In this document: positions 1 through 10,371 of the stretch, one piece after another | How the letters are laid out: each line of letters opens with the position of its first letter | Numbering within the stretch: the stretch's first letter is position 1 | NCBI RefSeq assembly: GCF_037126465.1 | Contig: NC_088201.1 | Location: 142,044,376-142,108,375 of the forward strand | Direction: 5' to 3' | DNA length: 64,000 bases | Source of the DNA: Ornithodoros turicata | Lineage: Eukaryota; Arthropoda; Arachnida; Ixodida; Argasidae | The notes under the pieces: generated by a model | Told to the model about the DNA's origin: nothing | What the model saw: the letters and a program-made list of their open reading frames with translations, nothing else | Databases searched by the model: none | Position numbers and translations under genes: made by a program

Positions 1-1392
1 GTTGGATCTCAACAGTTCATTGAATTGAATAAGCTCATCTACGCCTAGAAATTTACAATGTGCGGCACATTTTATTTCACGGTGAGGAGAGTGCAAACTT
101 TTAAACGCGTGTTGCAACGAAGTGAAAAGTGGGTACCAACGAAGAGAACTGTCGTATGTCGGTAGCAAGACGAGCGATTTTGCAAATAGCCCTTTTTATA
201 TATCCACGGCCTCTCCTGATGCATACTGCCAAGCACATGACGACGTGGACGCGGCTGACAGGAGGCATGCTACTACTCATTTCGAAAACGTAGGGTGGCT
301 GGACTACATATTTCTAAATCATTGTGAACTCTGGCTTCCTGAAGCATGCGCAAAAAAAGGCGGTGTAATTCTCGGTGACAAAGATTTAAGGGGACACGTG
401 CAGACATGGAATCAATGATCCTCCTCCTCTCAATGACGTCGTGTTAGTCATGCCACCCTTCTTGGTGGGGCACCTCAATTTAGTGGAGATAATATGGACC
501 TGGCGTGCCATATATCACAACTAATTACACGTATATAAATAAAAATACGTAAATACACGTAAATATACGGAATACTCGAATTCTGGTCACACTTGTGCCC
601 TACATGGGCGACATATTCACGTGTGTTCCGTTTTGATGAATTTGCTTAGCCTTGTGCCAAGGCAATATTTTTGTTCAGTATTGTAGTGTAGGGAATAGGA
701 GTTGTTAGTATGATAGATACCCAATATGCGGAACGCTGCATGATATGGATCTTTCCATTTCGTACAGAGCCGGTCTCGATAGCTCAGGTAGTAGCCTGTA
801 GGCTTCTGCTGAGCACCCCAGGTGCCCAAAATTGTCCGCAGCCCTATACTTGACTACACGTGCAGACCCCCCTTACGTGTAAATTTCCCAATTATTAATA
901 GTGTAACTCATGCAAGCTAAAAAAAAAACTCAGCATAGAAGATTTCAGCCATACCTAAGCGCAAACACAACACACTCGCCTCGTCACTCTACAGCACGAC
1001 TATGCGCGCGCTTTCCGCGAGAGGCGCTGTAGCACAATACCTAGTGGCGCCTCTAGCGAAGCACAGGTCGCCTATACATGAACCACATCTACAAAACCAA
1101 AATACTGAAGAACAAAAGGTGCAAGCACGCAGAAACGAAAACAAAAATGCAGCATGAGCCTTAAAGGCGCACTGGCCTTTTAACCTCTAAAAACGGCTGT
1201 TATGGCATCTCAAAATGTTCAAAAAGGCTACAATGCAATAGAGTCGATAAAAAGGCAAGGATTTATTTAAAAAGGCAATTATTAAAAAGGCAAGCAAGGC
1301 ATTTATAGGCATTTTTAGGCAAATGCCTAAAATTCCGGGCCCTAGACTTAGTACGATATAAGACGTGTCTTGATGAACGGCAACATATTGAT
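1..1392. other. No gene recognised; AAAAAGGC-rich repeat near the end
   Basis: I see no supportable gene here. Short open frames have no recognisable domain. From about 1195 to 1345 the octamer AAAAAGGC and the motif GGCATTT recur several times, ending in CCGGGCCCTAG at about 1336-1346. That ending resembles a hAT-type terminus, but I could not find its partner, so it is only a repeat remnant. Confidence 0.4.
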
Positions 1393-1400
1393 CTTAAATC

Positions 1401-1989
1401 CACAGGGGTGACACAAACCCGCCATTGTTGTAACTACCCTCAAGCGGGTGCTTTTGGCAAAACTGCCATCTTGTCCTGGTCGCACGTCATTGGAAACGTC
1501 ATTTTGAGGTCATGTGACTTTGTTTACATGTCGTTTTGCCGCTTACCGACATATTTTCACCGTCATAACACCAACGGATGACCGTAATTTGCCAGCGTAA
1601 ACTATGCGGTGCTTCTTCCGCAACATGGTAGTCCATTTCACCTTAGTTTAAGTACATCGCATCGGCTCGGGAAGTCTTAACGCGTGGTCGTCATCACATC
1701 TTTGGAAGTTGTCAACAATACGAGGCTTTATATGTAAAACTGCGCGTTTTATTGCGAGATTATCGGATAAAAATAATTACCGTAATCGAAAAACATCCAA
1801 AACGTCGTCCAGAAACAACAACCGCATTGTTTACAAACGGTTTGGCCACCGATCACGGGCGCCGCCATCTTTAAGGTCACGTGTGCCTCGACGTTTGCTG
1901 TGACGTGCGACCAGGACCTGTCCAGGATGCATTGCGTTCGCCCAGCACGCTTTCGTCTACGGAGCAATACACTGGATGCCACCCCTGTG
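1401..1989. mobile_element. Non-autonomous hAT-type MITE with 8-bp TSD
   Basis: The 589-bp element has terminal inverted repeats starting CACAGGGGTG and ending CACCCCTGTG. It is flanked on both sides by the exact octamer CTTAAATC (1393-1400 and 1990-1997). An 8-bp duplication is characteristic of hAT transposition. No transposase frame is present, so it would have moved in trans. Short open frames inside it look non-coding. Confidence 0.85.
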
Positions 1990-2299
1990 CTTAAATCATT
2001 GTGTGTGTGTTTCTCCGGGGACTGATGCACATAAAATACTACATTCAGAAGTGAAATACTACGAAGACTGGTCACCTTCGCTATAGCTAATTGTCGTCTT
2101 GTGGGCATATTTTGCTAACTTCCTGTACTAGAGCGTCGGGACCCAGAAACTCACAAGCAGTAAGTGAAGGAAAGGAGTATTATTAGAACGAACCACGGAA
2201 CAGCACGAACTATGCTGGTATTATGTTCATACCCTATAAGGCCCCTCAGAAGGTGGTATGAATTATTGGAGCTAAATTAAAGGAGCATGGAAATGATCA

Positions 2300-3655
2300 G
2301 AATAAAATATGAAGATCTTCGAACTCCACAGCTTAATGACCCCGATCTCGCTCGCATCATGAATCACCTCGATGGAAATCCAATTTCTTCCGATAGAAAA
2401 TTTATACGGAAAGCCAAGAACTTCGTCCTGGTGGACGGTGTGCTCTACAAGCGGAACTACAATCCTGATGGTCAGCGCCATCTCCTTGCAGTACCTAGGA
2501 ACCTTCGGCCACAGGTGTTGCGGGCTCTTCACGATGACCTTACCGCGGGACATTTAGGTTTTTACAAAACCTACGCCCAAACTACTACTTCTGGCCCCGA
2601 ATGTACTCTTCGGTCCAGCGATACGTCACCTCTTGCCTGCCCTGCCAATCTCGAAAACGTCCTCCCGCTTCCCCTGCCGGCCTGCTTCATCCAATTCAAC
2701 CTCCTCGCCGTCCTTTTGAATGTGTCGGCATAGATGTCTTCGGACCTCTCCCGGCAACGCTTTCTGGGAACCGCTGGGTCATCGTCACCATCGACCACTT
2801 AACGCGTTACGTTGAAACATGTGCATTTCCATCCGGATCTTCGGAGGAAGTGGCCAACTTTTTCATCCGGAATATTCTCCTTCGCCATGGCGCCCCTCGA
2901 ACGCTAATAAGTGATCGAGGTCGCCCCTTTCTCGCCCAAATCCTCCAGGACGTCCTCGCCGCCTGCTCAGTTGCTCATCGTCCCACGTCCGCTTACCACC
3001 CGCAGACTAACGGACTCATAAAGCGATTCAACCATACTTTAGCCGATATGCTCGTCCTGTACATCTCCGGCGAGCAGACAAATTGGGAGTCTCTACTTCC
3101 GTTCCTCACATTTGCGTACAACACGGCTGTCCAGTCGACGACACAGTTCAGTCCTTTCCACCTGGTCTATACGGCCGTGAACCAATGACCAAGCCACTTG
3201 ACTGTGACTGACAACTCTTACCCCCTACAAAGAAGAAGAACATCGACACCATCCTTCCTTACCAAGAGAGCACGGACCGAAACCTCACACTTGCAGAAGC
3301 CATCTCACGGACGGAAGAATGCCGCCAGCTAGCTCGCTTTCGTACGCTCGAGTCACAGGCAGCGTCTAAACTTAGCTTTGACGAAAAACGCAGAGCGTTA
3401 ACGTATGCCCCTGGCGAGCTTGTGTGGCTTTGGGTGCCCGTTCGCAAGCTGCACGTCTGCGAAAAGCTTATATGCCGCTACCTCTGACCTTATCGCATCG
3501 TGCGCCGCATTTTCGAAGTCAGCTATACTGTCGAGCCCCTGGACCCTCCCCACGACAGGCGCCAACGAAACGTCGAAACCGTCCACGTGTCGCGCCTCAA
3601 ACCCTACATTTCGTCTTCGCCGCCCGAAACCCCTTCCTCCTCAACCCCTGTCCAA
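2300..3655 (+). pseudogene. Gypsy-A pol remnant: integrase (Ty3/gypsy)
   Basis: A 5'-truncated gypsy pol fragment begins abruptly at about 2300. It holds the integrase zinc-binding region (HDDLTAGHLGF, then CLPCQSRKRP) and the catalytic core with GIDVFGPLP, SDRGRPFLAQ and HPQTNGLIKRFNHT. The usual glutamate before RFNHT is lysine, so the D,D-35-E triad is damaged. A frameshift lies near 2580-2600. A short insertion with stops follows 3188, and another stop lies at about 3486. The C-terminal chromo-like tail ends near RLKPY and is then cut by the gypsy-B insertion. The protein is closely related to gypsy-C at 49-59 kb. It is a dead copy. Confidence 0.9.
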
Positions 3656-3662
3656 ACTGCTT

Positions 3663-3817
3663 TGTGGCTTGTCGCGGAGAGAAGTAGACAGGCAGACAGC
3701 TTAGGAGGCAACAGAATCAGACTGCACTCGGCTCGCTAGGAACTCGAGCCCGTGAGCGCGCGTCAACGTTTATTTTTGGCGCGTATCTACCGGTGGCGCC
3801 GACCTGCGGCCGCTACA
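3663..3817 (-). repeat. Gypsy-B 3' LTR (relative to element)
   Basis: The 155-bp LTR has TGT...ACA termini and matches the copy at 7793-7947 at every position I compared. It contains a TTTATT on the plus strand, which is AATAAA in element sense, the likely polyadenylation signal. A C-run at 3829-3838 next to it is the polypurine tract in element orientation. Confidence 0.93.
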
Positions 3818-3840
3818 GGGCTCCCCCCCCCCTCAGAGTG
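3818..3840 (-). other. Gypsy-B polypurine tract
   Basis: On the minus strand this reads as a G-rich purine run directly against the 3' LTR, the expected primer site for plus-strand synthesis of an LTR retrotransposon. Confidence 0.75.
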
Positions 3841-6211
3841 GAGGCGACGTGGGGCTGGGGACACGAAGTGGAGCTGCCCAAGTAACTCTACGACGAGGCT
3901 TCGGAGGCGATAAGGCGGGGGAAGAGTCCTCGAGAGCGAGTGGGGGAGCGGGGGCGACGGCTTCAAGGTAGGCCGGCTTGAGGCGGTCCAGCGAGACGAC
4001 TTGGCGCTGGCCCGCGATGTCGATGGTGAAGGTCTTGCTGTTTCGGGAGAGAACACGGTACGGGCCATCGTAGTGTGGCGAGAGCGGCTTCCGCACAGCA
4101 TCATGGCGCAGGAACACGTGGGTGCTCGTGTTGAGGTCGGGGTGGAGGAAAACTTTGGAGGGGGGCGGCGTCCTGGAGGGAACCGGCGCCAGGCCACGAA
4201 AGAAACGCCGGAGCTGCTGGACGTACTCGGCCTGGGGAAGAGAACGTACGCCGTCGGGATCGCTCCAAAAGTCACCAGGAAGACGCAGTGTCGTCCCGTA
4301 AACCAGCTCGGCTGCGGTGCAGGAGAGGTCCTGCTTGAAGGCCGAACGGATGCCCAGCATGACAACAGGCAAGTGATCCACCCAGCTGGTTTGGGCCTCG
4401 CGAGCGATGAGCGAAGCTTTCAGCTGACGGTGAAAGCGCTCGACGAGGCCGTTGGAGGAAGGGTGGTATGCCGTGGTGCTGATATGGTGAACACCGAGGA
4501 GAGCCATCAGGTTCTTGAAAAGGGCACTCTGGAATTGTCGGCCCTGGTCTGTGGTGATGCGCGTGGGACAGCCGTAACGGGCGATCCAAGTTGAAACGAG
4601 GGCGCGGGCTACGGTATCCGCCGTGATGTCACTGATGGGGACGGCCTCGGGCCAGCGGGTGTAACGGTCGACAATGGTTAGTAAGTAGCGTTGGTCTCGG
4701 GACGGTGGTAAAGGGCCCACAAGGTCGACGTGGATGTGGCGGAAGCGACCGTCGGGTGGGGGGAAGTGGCCAGGAGGGGACTTAGTATGGCGAGTGACTT
4801 TGCTCTTCTGGCAGGCAGTGCAAGATCTTGTCCAGCGCCGGACATCGGTGTTTATACCAGGCCAGACATAACGTGAGCACAATAGCCGCTGCGTAGCCCG
4901 AATGCCAGGATGACTAATGTTGTGCAGCGCCTCAGACGCGGAGAAACGAAGCGTAGAGGGCAGGTACGGACGAGGCGCAGAACCGGAAACGTCACAAGCG
5001 ATACCGCAAGGTGCAAGAGGCAGGGAAACATACTCCAGGCGGAGGGAAGATTGGGTTGTGCCAGGAGACAACAGGGCTTGAAGCTCTTGGTCGCAGGCCT
5101 GCGCAGCTGCGAGAGCATCGAGTGTGAGAACAGGAGCAGAGATAGCCTCGATGCGCGAGAGGGCGTCCGCCGCTTGATTGTCGGTCCCGTGAATGAAGCG
5201 AATCTCCGTGGTGTACTCGGAAATGAAGGAGAGGTGACGAAGATCAGTAGAAGGATAGGTCGTGCGGTTGGTCTTGAAAACAAAAGTCAAAGGCTTATGA
5301 TCTGTAAGGACGTGGAAAGGGCTTCCGTCTAGGTAGTAATGGAAATGCTTGATGGCGTAGTAGATGGCGAGAAGTTCGCGGCTGAAGGTACTGTACTTCT
5401 CCTCAGATGGTTTCAGGCGCTGGGAGAAGAAAGCTAGTGGCCTCCAGTCCGTGGAGGAAGATTGCTGGAGCACAGCACCGACAGCGTGTGTTGAGGCATC
5501 GACCATGAGCCGAAGCGGGGCCGAAGGAACGGGATGCACCAACATAGTGGCGTTGGCCAAAGCATTTTTGGCTTGGAAGAAAGCTTCTTGAGCTTCAGTA
5601 GGGAGGTCGAAGGGCTGGTTAGGCTTTGTGGAAGCACGAAGCAGGTCCGTGAGTGGCCGGAGGATGTCGGCGCAGTGCGGGATAAAGCGACGATGGAAAT
5701 TTATCAATCCCAGGAACTCCCGGAGCTTGCGAAGGGAGGTGGGTATGGGAAAATCCTGCACTGCGCGAACCTTTGAAGGCAGGGGACGGATGCCTTCCTG
5801 GGAAACCAGGTGCCCCAGAAACTCCAGAGAAGACTGGCCGAAAAGACACTTCGCGGGGTTGAGGACTAGGCCATGCTCGTCCAGCCTTTGGAAAAGTTGA
5901 CGAAGGTGGTGCTTGTGTTCTTCCGGGGTCTTGCTAGCAACCAGTATGTCGTCGAGGTAAACGAAGACAAACGGGAGACCCCGCACCACTTCGTTCATAA
6001 ACCTTTGAAATGATTGGGCTGCATTGCGTAGCCCAAATGGCATGCGCACGAATTCAAAAAGGCCAAACGGTGTAATGATAGCTGTCTTTGGAATGTCTTC
6101 CGGTGCCACAGGGATTTGATGGTAGGCCTTTACCAAATCAATTTTGCTGAAGGTGGTCGCGCCGGCGAGGTCGAGGGTGAAGCGGATACTGGTCCGGTAC
6201 GGTGGCGGCAT
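3833..6211 (-). CDS. Gypsy-B pol: reverse transcriptase, RNase H, integrase
   Basis: A long open frame of about 790 codons. It begins inside the RT palm ([16 protein letters not shown] near residue 20) and carries the catalytic YLDDIL at about residue 80. RNase H motifs DAST and TDHKPL follow. The integrase HHCC module ends in CTACQKSK, and the core shows [21 protein letters not shown] and [14 protein letters not shown], so the D,D,E residues are visible. The true start is upstream in another frame: the segment before residue 12 is out of frame with 6138-6674, and a few expected residues between the two are missing, consistent with a small deletion near 6200. The product would act on the element's own RNA and cDNA. 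Confidence 0.92.
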   Translation of the reverse strand: MPPPYRTSIRFTLDLAGATTFSKIDLVKAYHQIPVAPEDIPKTAIITPFGLFEFVRMPFGLRNAAQSFQRFMNEVVRGLPFVFVYLDDILVASKTPEEHKHHLRQLFQRLDEHGLVLNPAKCLFGQSSLEFLGHLVSQEGIRPLPSKVRAVQDFPIPTSLRKLREFLGLINFHRRFIPHCADILRPLTDLLRASTKPNQPFDLPTEAQEAFFQAKNALANATMLVHPVPSAPLRLMVDASTHAVGAVLQQSSSTDWRPLAFFSQRLKPSEEKYSTFSRELLAIYYAIKHFHYYLDGSPFHVLTDHKPLTFVFKTNRTTYPSTDLRHLSFISEYTTEIRFIHGTDNQAADALSRIEAISAPVLTLDALAAAQACDQELQALLSPGTTQSSLRLEYVSLPLAPCGIACDVSGSAPRPYLPSTLRFSASEALHNISHPGIRATQRLLCSRYVWPGINTDVRRWTRSCTACQKSKVTRHTKSPPGHFPPPDGRFRHIHVDLVGPLPPSRDQRYLLTIVDRYTRWPEAVPISDITADTVARALVSTWIARYGCPTRITTDQGRQFQSALFKNLMALLGVHHISTTAYHPSSNGLVERFHRQLKASLIAREAQTSWVDHLPVVMLGIRSAFKQDLSCTAAELVYGTTLRLPGDFWSDPDGVRSLPQAEYVQQLRRFFRGLAPVPSRTPPPSKVFLHPDLNTSTHVFLRHDAVRKPLSPHYDGPYRVLSRNSKTFTIDIAGQRQVVSLDRLKPAYLEAVAPAPPLALEDSSPALSPPKPRRRVTWAAPLRVPSPTSPPL

Positions 6212-6994
6212 TAAGGGCTCTGTAGTCGCCGCACGGGCGCCAGTCTCCGGAGGCTTTCGGGACCATGTGTAGCGGGGATGACCAGGGGCTGGAAGAGGGT
6301 CGAATCAGTCCAAGCTGCAACATGTGGTCAAACTCCCGACGCGCTATATTCAGCCGCTCGCCAACGAGACGGCGCGGTCGAGCAGTTACCGGCGGACCAG
6401 TGGTGATGATATGGTGCAAGACGGCGTGCTTAGGGGGAATGGCCAAGTTGCAGGGTTTCGTGATGGCCGGAAAGTCGAGCAACAGCTCAGCGTAGGAGCA
6501 GGTGGGGACCACAGTGCGAATGCCCATACTTGGGTGGGTGGAAGGCACGCCGGAGATTGTAAGGCCAGTTGTCGAGTCAGCGAGCTTCTTGCGGGAAATG
6601 CTGATGTCAAGTCCGAAATGGTGAAGAAAGTCGGCCCCCAGGATGGGGTAGGGGACATCGGCTATGACGAACACCCATTGAAAGAGGCGCCTAAGTCCTA
6701 TGTCGATGGCGAGGGAACGCAGGCCGAATGTCGAGATCTGGGAAGCGTTGACAGCCTGGAGTTTCGAAGTGGACGGTCCACGGGCGCGGTCAGATCGCGT
6801 GGGAGACTGACCTCAGCTCCGGTGTCCACTAAGAAGCGGTACTTCGCAATTCGGTCGGTGACAAAGAACAGGTGGCTTCCTGGAGGGCCGGAGTCGTAGG
6901 CCGCCACTATCGACCGGCCTCCGCATTTCCCGACCAGGAGCAAGGCCGTGTGCATTTGAACGCGTTGTCGCCGTATTTTTGATGGTACCAGCAA
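6138..6994 (-). pseudogene. Gypsy-B protease and N-terminal RT, frameshifted
   Basis: Two overlapping minus-strand frames (6698-6994 and 6138-6674). The first holds the retropepsin active site [10 protein letters not shown]. The second holds the downstream protease strand ([12 protein letters not shown]) and the N-terminal RT fingers ([25 protein letters not shown]). The switch just after EVS looks like a small indel rather than programmed frameshifting, because conserved residues are lost at the junction. Confidence 0.85.
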
Positions 6995-7776
6995 ATATCG
7001 CTGGGAGGGCGCAGCTCATCGGCGTGAGCAGAAGGTGAACGGCGGCGGGTGCGAGAAGGAGAGCGTCGAGTGCGGCGTCGGCGAGAAAAATCAGAGCGCA
7101 GACTCTCGACGGCATCCGACAGTCGTGCGACTTGTTCTTGCAGCGATGCAATAACATCGTCAGCGGCGCAGGAAGAGGTAGCGGGAGTTGCACGGGAGAC
7201 AGGCGCGATAGATGGTGAGGAATGCTCGATAATCCTGTCCGCAAGCTGAGCGAGGTGCTCAAGGGAAACCTCTTCTGAGCCCGCTAGCACCATGCGCACT
7301 TGCTCTGGTAGCCTCTGGAGGAAAAGCTCCCTCAATATTGGAAGCTGAGTGTCGGCTGCGCTGCCAAGCAGCTGCCGCATGCGATGGAGGAGCTGCGAGG
7401 GTCTGCGGTCACCCAATTCCTCACCGGAGAGCAGTTGGCGAATGCGCGACTGTTCTGAGCACTCGGTGCGGGTTAGAATGGCTTCTTTGAGTTGCTCGTA
7501 AGGATTATCGGGCGGAGGGGCGGCCAGGAGATAATCCACTTGATCAGCGATATCCGGAGGAAGAGCAGACACGACGTTTAAGTACTTCGTAAGCGGCGAG
7601 GTGATGCGACGAAGAGCAAATCGGGCTTCGATTTGCAGGAACCATGCCCGAGGGTTCTTTGTCCAAAAAGGGGGCAAGTGAACTTCTACGCCAACCGTGC
7701 CGACGGAGGGGTTCTCGAGAAGCTGAGCGGAATGGGGCGACGGTGGCTCCAAAGGGGCGTCGGGGGGAATGTTCAT
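6907..7776 (-). CDS. Gypsy-B gag
   Basis: The structural capsid/nucleocapsid protein of the element, about 289 residues from the ATG at 7776. A slightly earlier in-frame ATG overlaps the primer-binding site and is less likely. The capsid-like region includes FWTKNPRAWFLQIEARF, the usual N-terminal gag motif of this lineage. Arg/Ser-rich basic stretches follow, then a Cys/His cluster (CWYHQKYGDNAFKC) near the C terminus in place of a classical CCHC knuckle. The frame ends beyond this cluster and overlaps the protease frame. Confidence 0.88.
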   Translation of the reverse strand: MNIPPDAPLEPPSPHSAQLLENPSVGTVGVEVHLPPFWTKNPRAWFLQIEARFALRRITSPLTKYLNVVSALPPDIADQVDYLLAAPPPDNPYEQLKEAILTRTECSEQSRIRQLLSGEELGDRRPSQLLHRMRQLLGSAADTQLPILRELFLQRLPEQVRMVLAGSEEVSLEHLAQLADRIIEHSSPSIAPVSRATPATSSCAADDVIASLQEQVARLSDAVESLRSDFSRRRRTRRSPSRTRRRSPSAHADELRPPSDICWYHQKYGDNAFKCTRPCSWSGNAEAGR

Positions 7777-7791
7777 TGTTCGGGTCACCAG
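7775..7791 (-). other. Gypsy-B primer-binding site
   Basis: Directly inside the 5' LTR, separated by one base, the minus strand reads TGGTGACCCGAAC. This is complementary to a tRNA 3' end terminating in CCA, as expected for minus-strand priming. I cannot assign the tRNA isoacceptor. Confidence 0.75.
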
Positions 7792-7792
7792 T

Positions 7793-7947
7793 TGTGGCTT
7801 GTCGCGGAGAGAAGTAGACAGGCAGACAGCTTAGGAGGCAACAGAATCAGACTGCACTCGGCTCGCTAGGAACTCGAGCCCGTGAGCGCGCGTCAACGTT
7901 TATTTTTGGCGCGTATCTACCGGTGGCGCCGACCTGCGGCCGCTACA
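7793..7947 (-). repeat. Gypsy-B 5' LTR (relative to element)
   Basis: Second copy of the 155-bp repeat at 3663-3817. In element orientation this is the promoter-bearing LTR. It is followed by the primer-binding site on its inner side and by the GCTT target duplication at 7948-7951 on its outer side. Confidence 0.93.
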
Positions 7948-7951
7948 GCTT

Positions 7952-8117
7952 CATCACCTTCGCCTGCTGCCACTTCTTCGTCTTCGCCTGCCGAAATTCC
8001 TCCCTCGGCCCGGAGCGCCTCGACCTCGGAGGGGGGAATCCGCATCGTTATCGGACTGATCATCTTCATCCTAGGCGCTCGCTACGCGCGCGTCAATAAA
8101 CCTGTGTTCCGTCGCTA
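7952..8117 (+). pseudogene. Gypsy-A 3' end, severed by gypsy-B
   Basis: Continuation of the gypsy-A Ser/Pro-rich C terminus, followed by a purine tract (about 8028-8038) and a stretch with AATAAA (8095-8100). The latter is probably part of the gypsy-A 3' LTR. The exact LTR limits cannot be set because no second copy is in the window. Confidence 0.6.
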
Positions 8118-8139
8118 ACAGTGCTTCTGTCTCCTAACA

Positions 8140-8993
8140 ATATCAGTTTTTTTAGATGTAATCAATTTGAATATAGCATATGCTGAGCAGCACCTCCTTA
8201 GGAAGGCATTAGCAAACTCCTAAGATAATGTCTAAATTAACTTTCAATAATTAACCTTTTAATTATAAAAGCTACGAAGTTGTCCCATTGAGAACATCTG
8301 TTCCATTTGGTCACGTGATATCGTAGCCGTTTTCAGAACAAAAATCCGTTCGGTAGATCGTCCGCGAAAAATTCGTGAAGGAACACGATTTTTTCTTTAT
8401 TTTGTTCACTGCGCATCTTCGGAGGCGTGTCTTTTCTTCACCCCCAATCTGAGAGGGTGAAGGAGCACAGTGCCGCCTCATGCGTCGAAGATGCGCTTTA
8501 ACTTCTGGAAACAAAACAAAAACAGATGTATCCGGTGACTCTATAGGAACTGCCCTTATCTTGGGTTGCATTTTCTGTTTTCTTTTAATCTCTTCCCAGG
8601 ACGCAAGAGGCGATAGGGTGCTCTTTCATCCTCTCACATTAGGGGGTGAAGGAAGGACTCATCTCCCAAGATGCGCAATGAACAAAATAAAGAAAAAATC
8701 TTGGGTCCTTGACAAATTTTTTGTGGACGATCTATCGAACGGATTTTTGCTATGGAAACGCCTCCGGTATCAGGCGACCCAAGGAACCAGATGTTCTCGT
8801 TGGGACAACTTCGTAGCTTTTATAATTATACAGTTAATTATTTAAAGTTAATTAAGACATTGCCTTAGGAGTTTGCGAATGACCTCCTGAGGAATGACCT
8901 TCAGCATATGCTATATTACAATTGATTTCATATCGGAAAAGTGATACGGATATATATTTAAAAGATATGTTCGCATTTAGCTGAGACATCCTG
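8140..8993. mobile_element. Foldback MITE, 5'-truncated copy
   Basis: The sequence is a long imperfect palindrome of two roughly 400-bp arms folding near 8570. Mirrored landmarks include the CTCCTAAG/CTTAGGAG blocks and the GATCGTCC/GGACGATC blocks. The right end reads TTCGCATTTAGCTGAGACATCCTG, followed by TA. A fuller relative lies at 36464-37297. The left terminus with the matching inverted end is missing. It has no coding capacity; the short frames are by-products of the palindrome. Confidence 0.8.
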
Positions 8994-9130
8994 TATATAT
9001 CGTATAGTATATCCAACGTTCGTAAGAGCTGCTCTTGCGTTGAAGAATGTCAGGTTTTGCTACGGCGGCAGATCCTAATGCACAGGTAGCATTGCAATCG
9101 ACGTCGATGAAATGTGCTATGAGCAAATGT

Positions 9131-9264
9131 CTACATACTCTTGAAGCAGGTATTGACCTTAGGACGCCATACGTAGTCCGGCTTGCAAAGACATTTAGAA
9201 TTCTTGCATTCCGTGCCCGTGTATGGACAATCTTCAGGTTTTGTGCAAAGCATTTCTTGTCCCA
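9131..9264 (-). CDS. Terminal exon of a small cysteine-rich, probably secreted protein
   Basis: On the minus strand a good acceptor (CTATATTTTGCAG) precedes 44 codons ending at TAG. The peptide has six cysteines in the run CTKPEDC, TECKNSKCLCKPD, NTC. The spacing resembles small EB-like or toxin-inhibitor-like disulfide modules common in secreted arthropod proteins. Upstream exons, including any signal peptide, were not found. No polyadenylation signal is obvious before the foldback MITE begins about 140 bp downstream, so the 3' UTR may run into it. The family assignment is inference; the splice site and cysteine pattern are what the sequence shows. Confidence 0.45.
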
Positions 9265-9812
9265 CTGCAAAATATAGCGAAAGCAATCGTGCTAAACAAT
9301 GCTGACAATTGACAGAACAGAAAAATCGTCGTTGAAATCTGTCATGTGCGATAGAGGTCCATAGCCTTGTTCTAAAGGGACGGCCGTCAATCTCGATCGG
9401 CAGTCGAGCTCTGCGGACGTCCTTACACAAATGTGTTCGTATTTCACTCAGTAATGTCTCGCAGTACTACGCGACAAACACAAATGTACATCAGATTTCA
9501 GCTAATATCGAAGTCACGGGGGTCGCGGTGATAGTGCCTTCCATTCTTGAGCATTCTACATGTGCATGTCAGTAGTAACCGTAAAACTGATCACTTGGGG
9601 TGTGATACATGTGCCAGTACTATGCAATCCGCCGCTTCAAATTTTGTTTCAGGCATACGAATAAGTGGAGTAATCCACAAGGCGCGATATCCACATAAAA
9701 ACATCAAACACCATACACAGGTCATCTGTTTTTTGCACACCCCCTGAAGCTCAAAAAGGATATAAACTCTACCAAACTAGCATAATAGGAGCGGCGGCGA
9801 AAGAAGGATGAC
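9265..9812. other. No feature recognised
   Basis: Upstream (minus-strand sense) of the cysteine-rich exon, so it may be intron. I see no second exon with convincing splice sites and no repeat. Confidence 0.35.
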
Positions 9813-9820
9813 GCTGCGAG

Positions 9821-10363
9821 CAGGGATCGGATTTTTTTCGGTCCGATTCGGGTTCGGGTTCAGGCATATTGGTTCAAGTCATGTTTAGCTCCGCTGAACC
9901 GAAATTATCAGCTTGAACCGGTTCAGGTATATCGGCTCGGCTTTGGTTCGGCTCATAGAGAAACCCCTTCCCCCCTAACACACACACACACACATACGCA
10001 GACAAAAAAAAAATCGGTCAGCGGTCGGGACATTTACAGGGATTGGAACCGTTACTTTTTTCGGTCCCAGTTTAACCGGTTCATGGGCAGTAATTTTGCT
10101 ACATGAAAGCGAGCCTACGCTCCCTGTACCCGGTTGAGAAAGTTGTGAGATAACCGTTTCGGGTGAGTCAAGAAAAGGTCGGTCAATAGTACAATTATTT
10201 CACCTCTGAACCGATTCCCGAACCGGTAACCGTATGAATTTTTTTTTTCGGTTCAGTTCCGGTTCGGTTCCGGACACGCGGAAAAATTGTTCTGCTTCGG
10301 TTCGGTTCGGGTTCGTTTTTTTTCCGGTTTTCGGTTCGGGTTCAGTTCCAGTTCCGATCCCTG
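9821..10363. mobile_element. Non-autonomous hAT-type MITE, (GGTTCG)-rich, 8-bp TSD
   Basis: The 543-bp element has inverted termini CAGGGATCGG and CCGATCCCTG and an exact GCTGCGAG duplication on both sides (9813-9820, 10364-10371). The interior is dominated by degenerate GGTTCGGGTTC/GAACCG repeats that fold back on themselves. No open frame. The 8-bp TSD and the CAGGG start place it with hAT elements. Confidence 0.88.
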
Positions 10364-10371
10364 GCTGCGAG

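Larger units (their letters stand above)
3663..7947 (-). mobile_element. Gypsy-B, full-length Ty3/gypsy LTR retrotransposon
   Basis: The 4285-bp element is bounded by two 155-bp direct repeats beginning TGTGGC and ending GCTACA. The target duplication is GCTT (3659-3662 and 7948-7951). It encodes gag, protease, reverse transcriptase, RNase H and integrase on the minus strand, in Ty3/gypsy order. It sits inside the 3' end of gypsy-A; removing it and one GCTT rejoins a Ser/Pro-rich stretch of gypsy-A. LTRs that look identical by eye imply a young insertion, yet the coding frame has small indels. Confidence 0.93.

Noticed and set aside
122..418. 98-codon open frame near the window start
   Set aside because: No domain, no splice or promoter context, and ordinary length for chance in this composition.
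4001..4594. Plus-strand open frames across 4.0-7.2 kb
   Set aside because: They are antisense to gypsy-B pol and gag, which carry clear domains on the minus strand.
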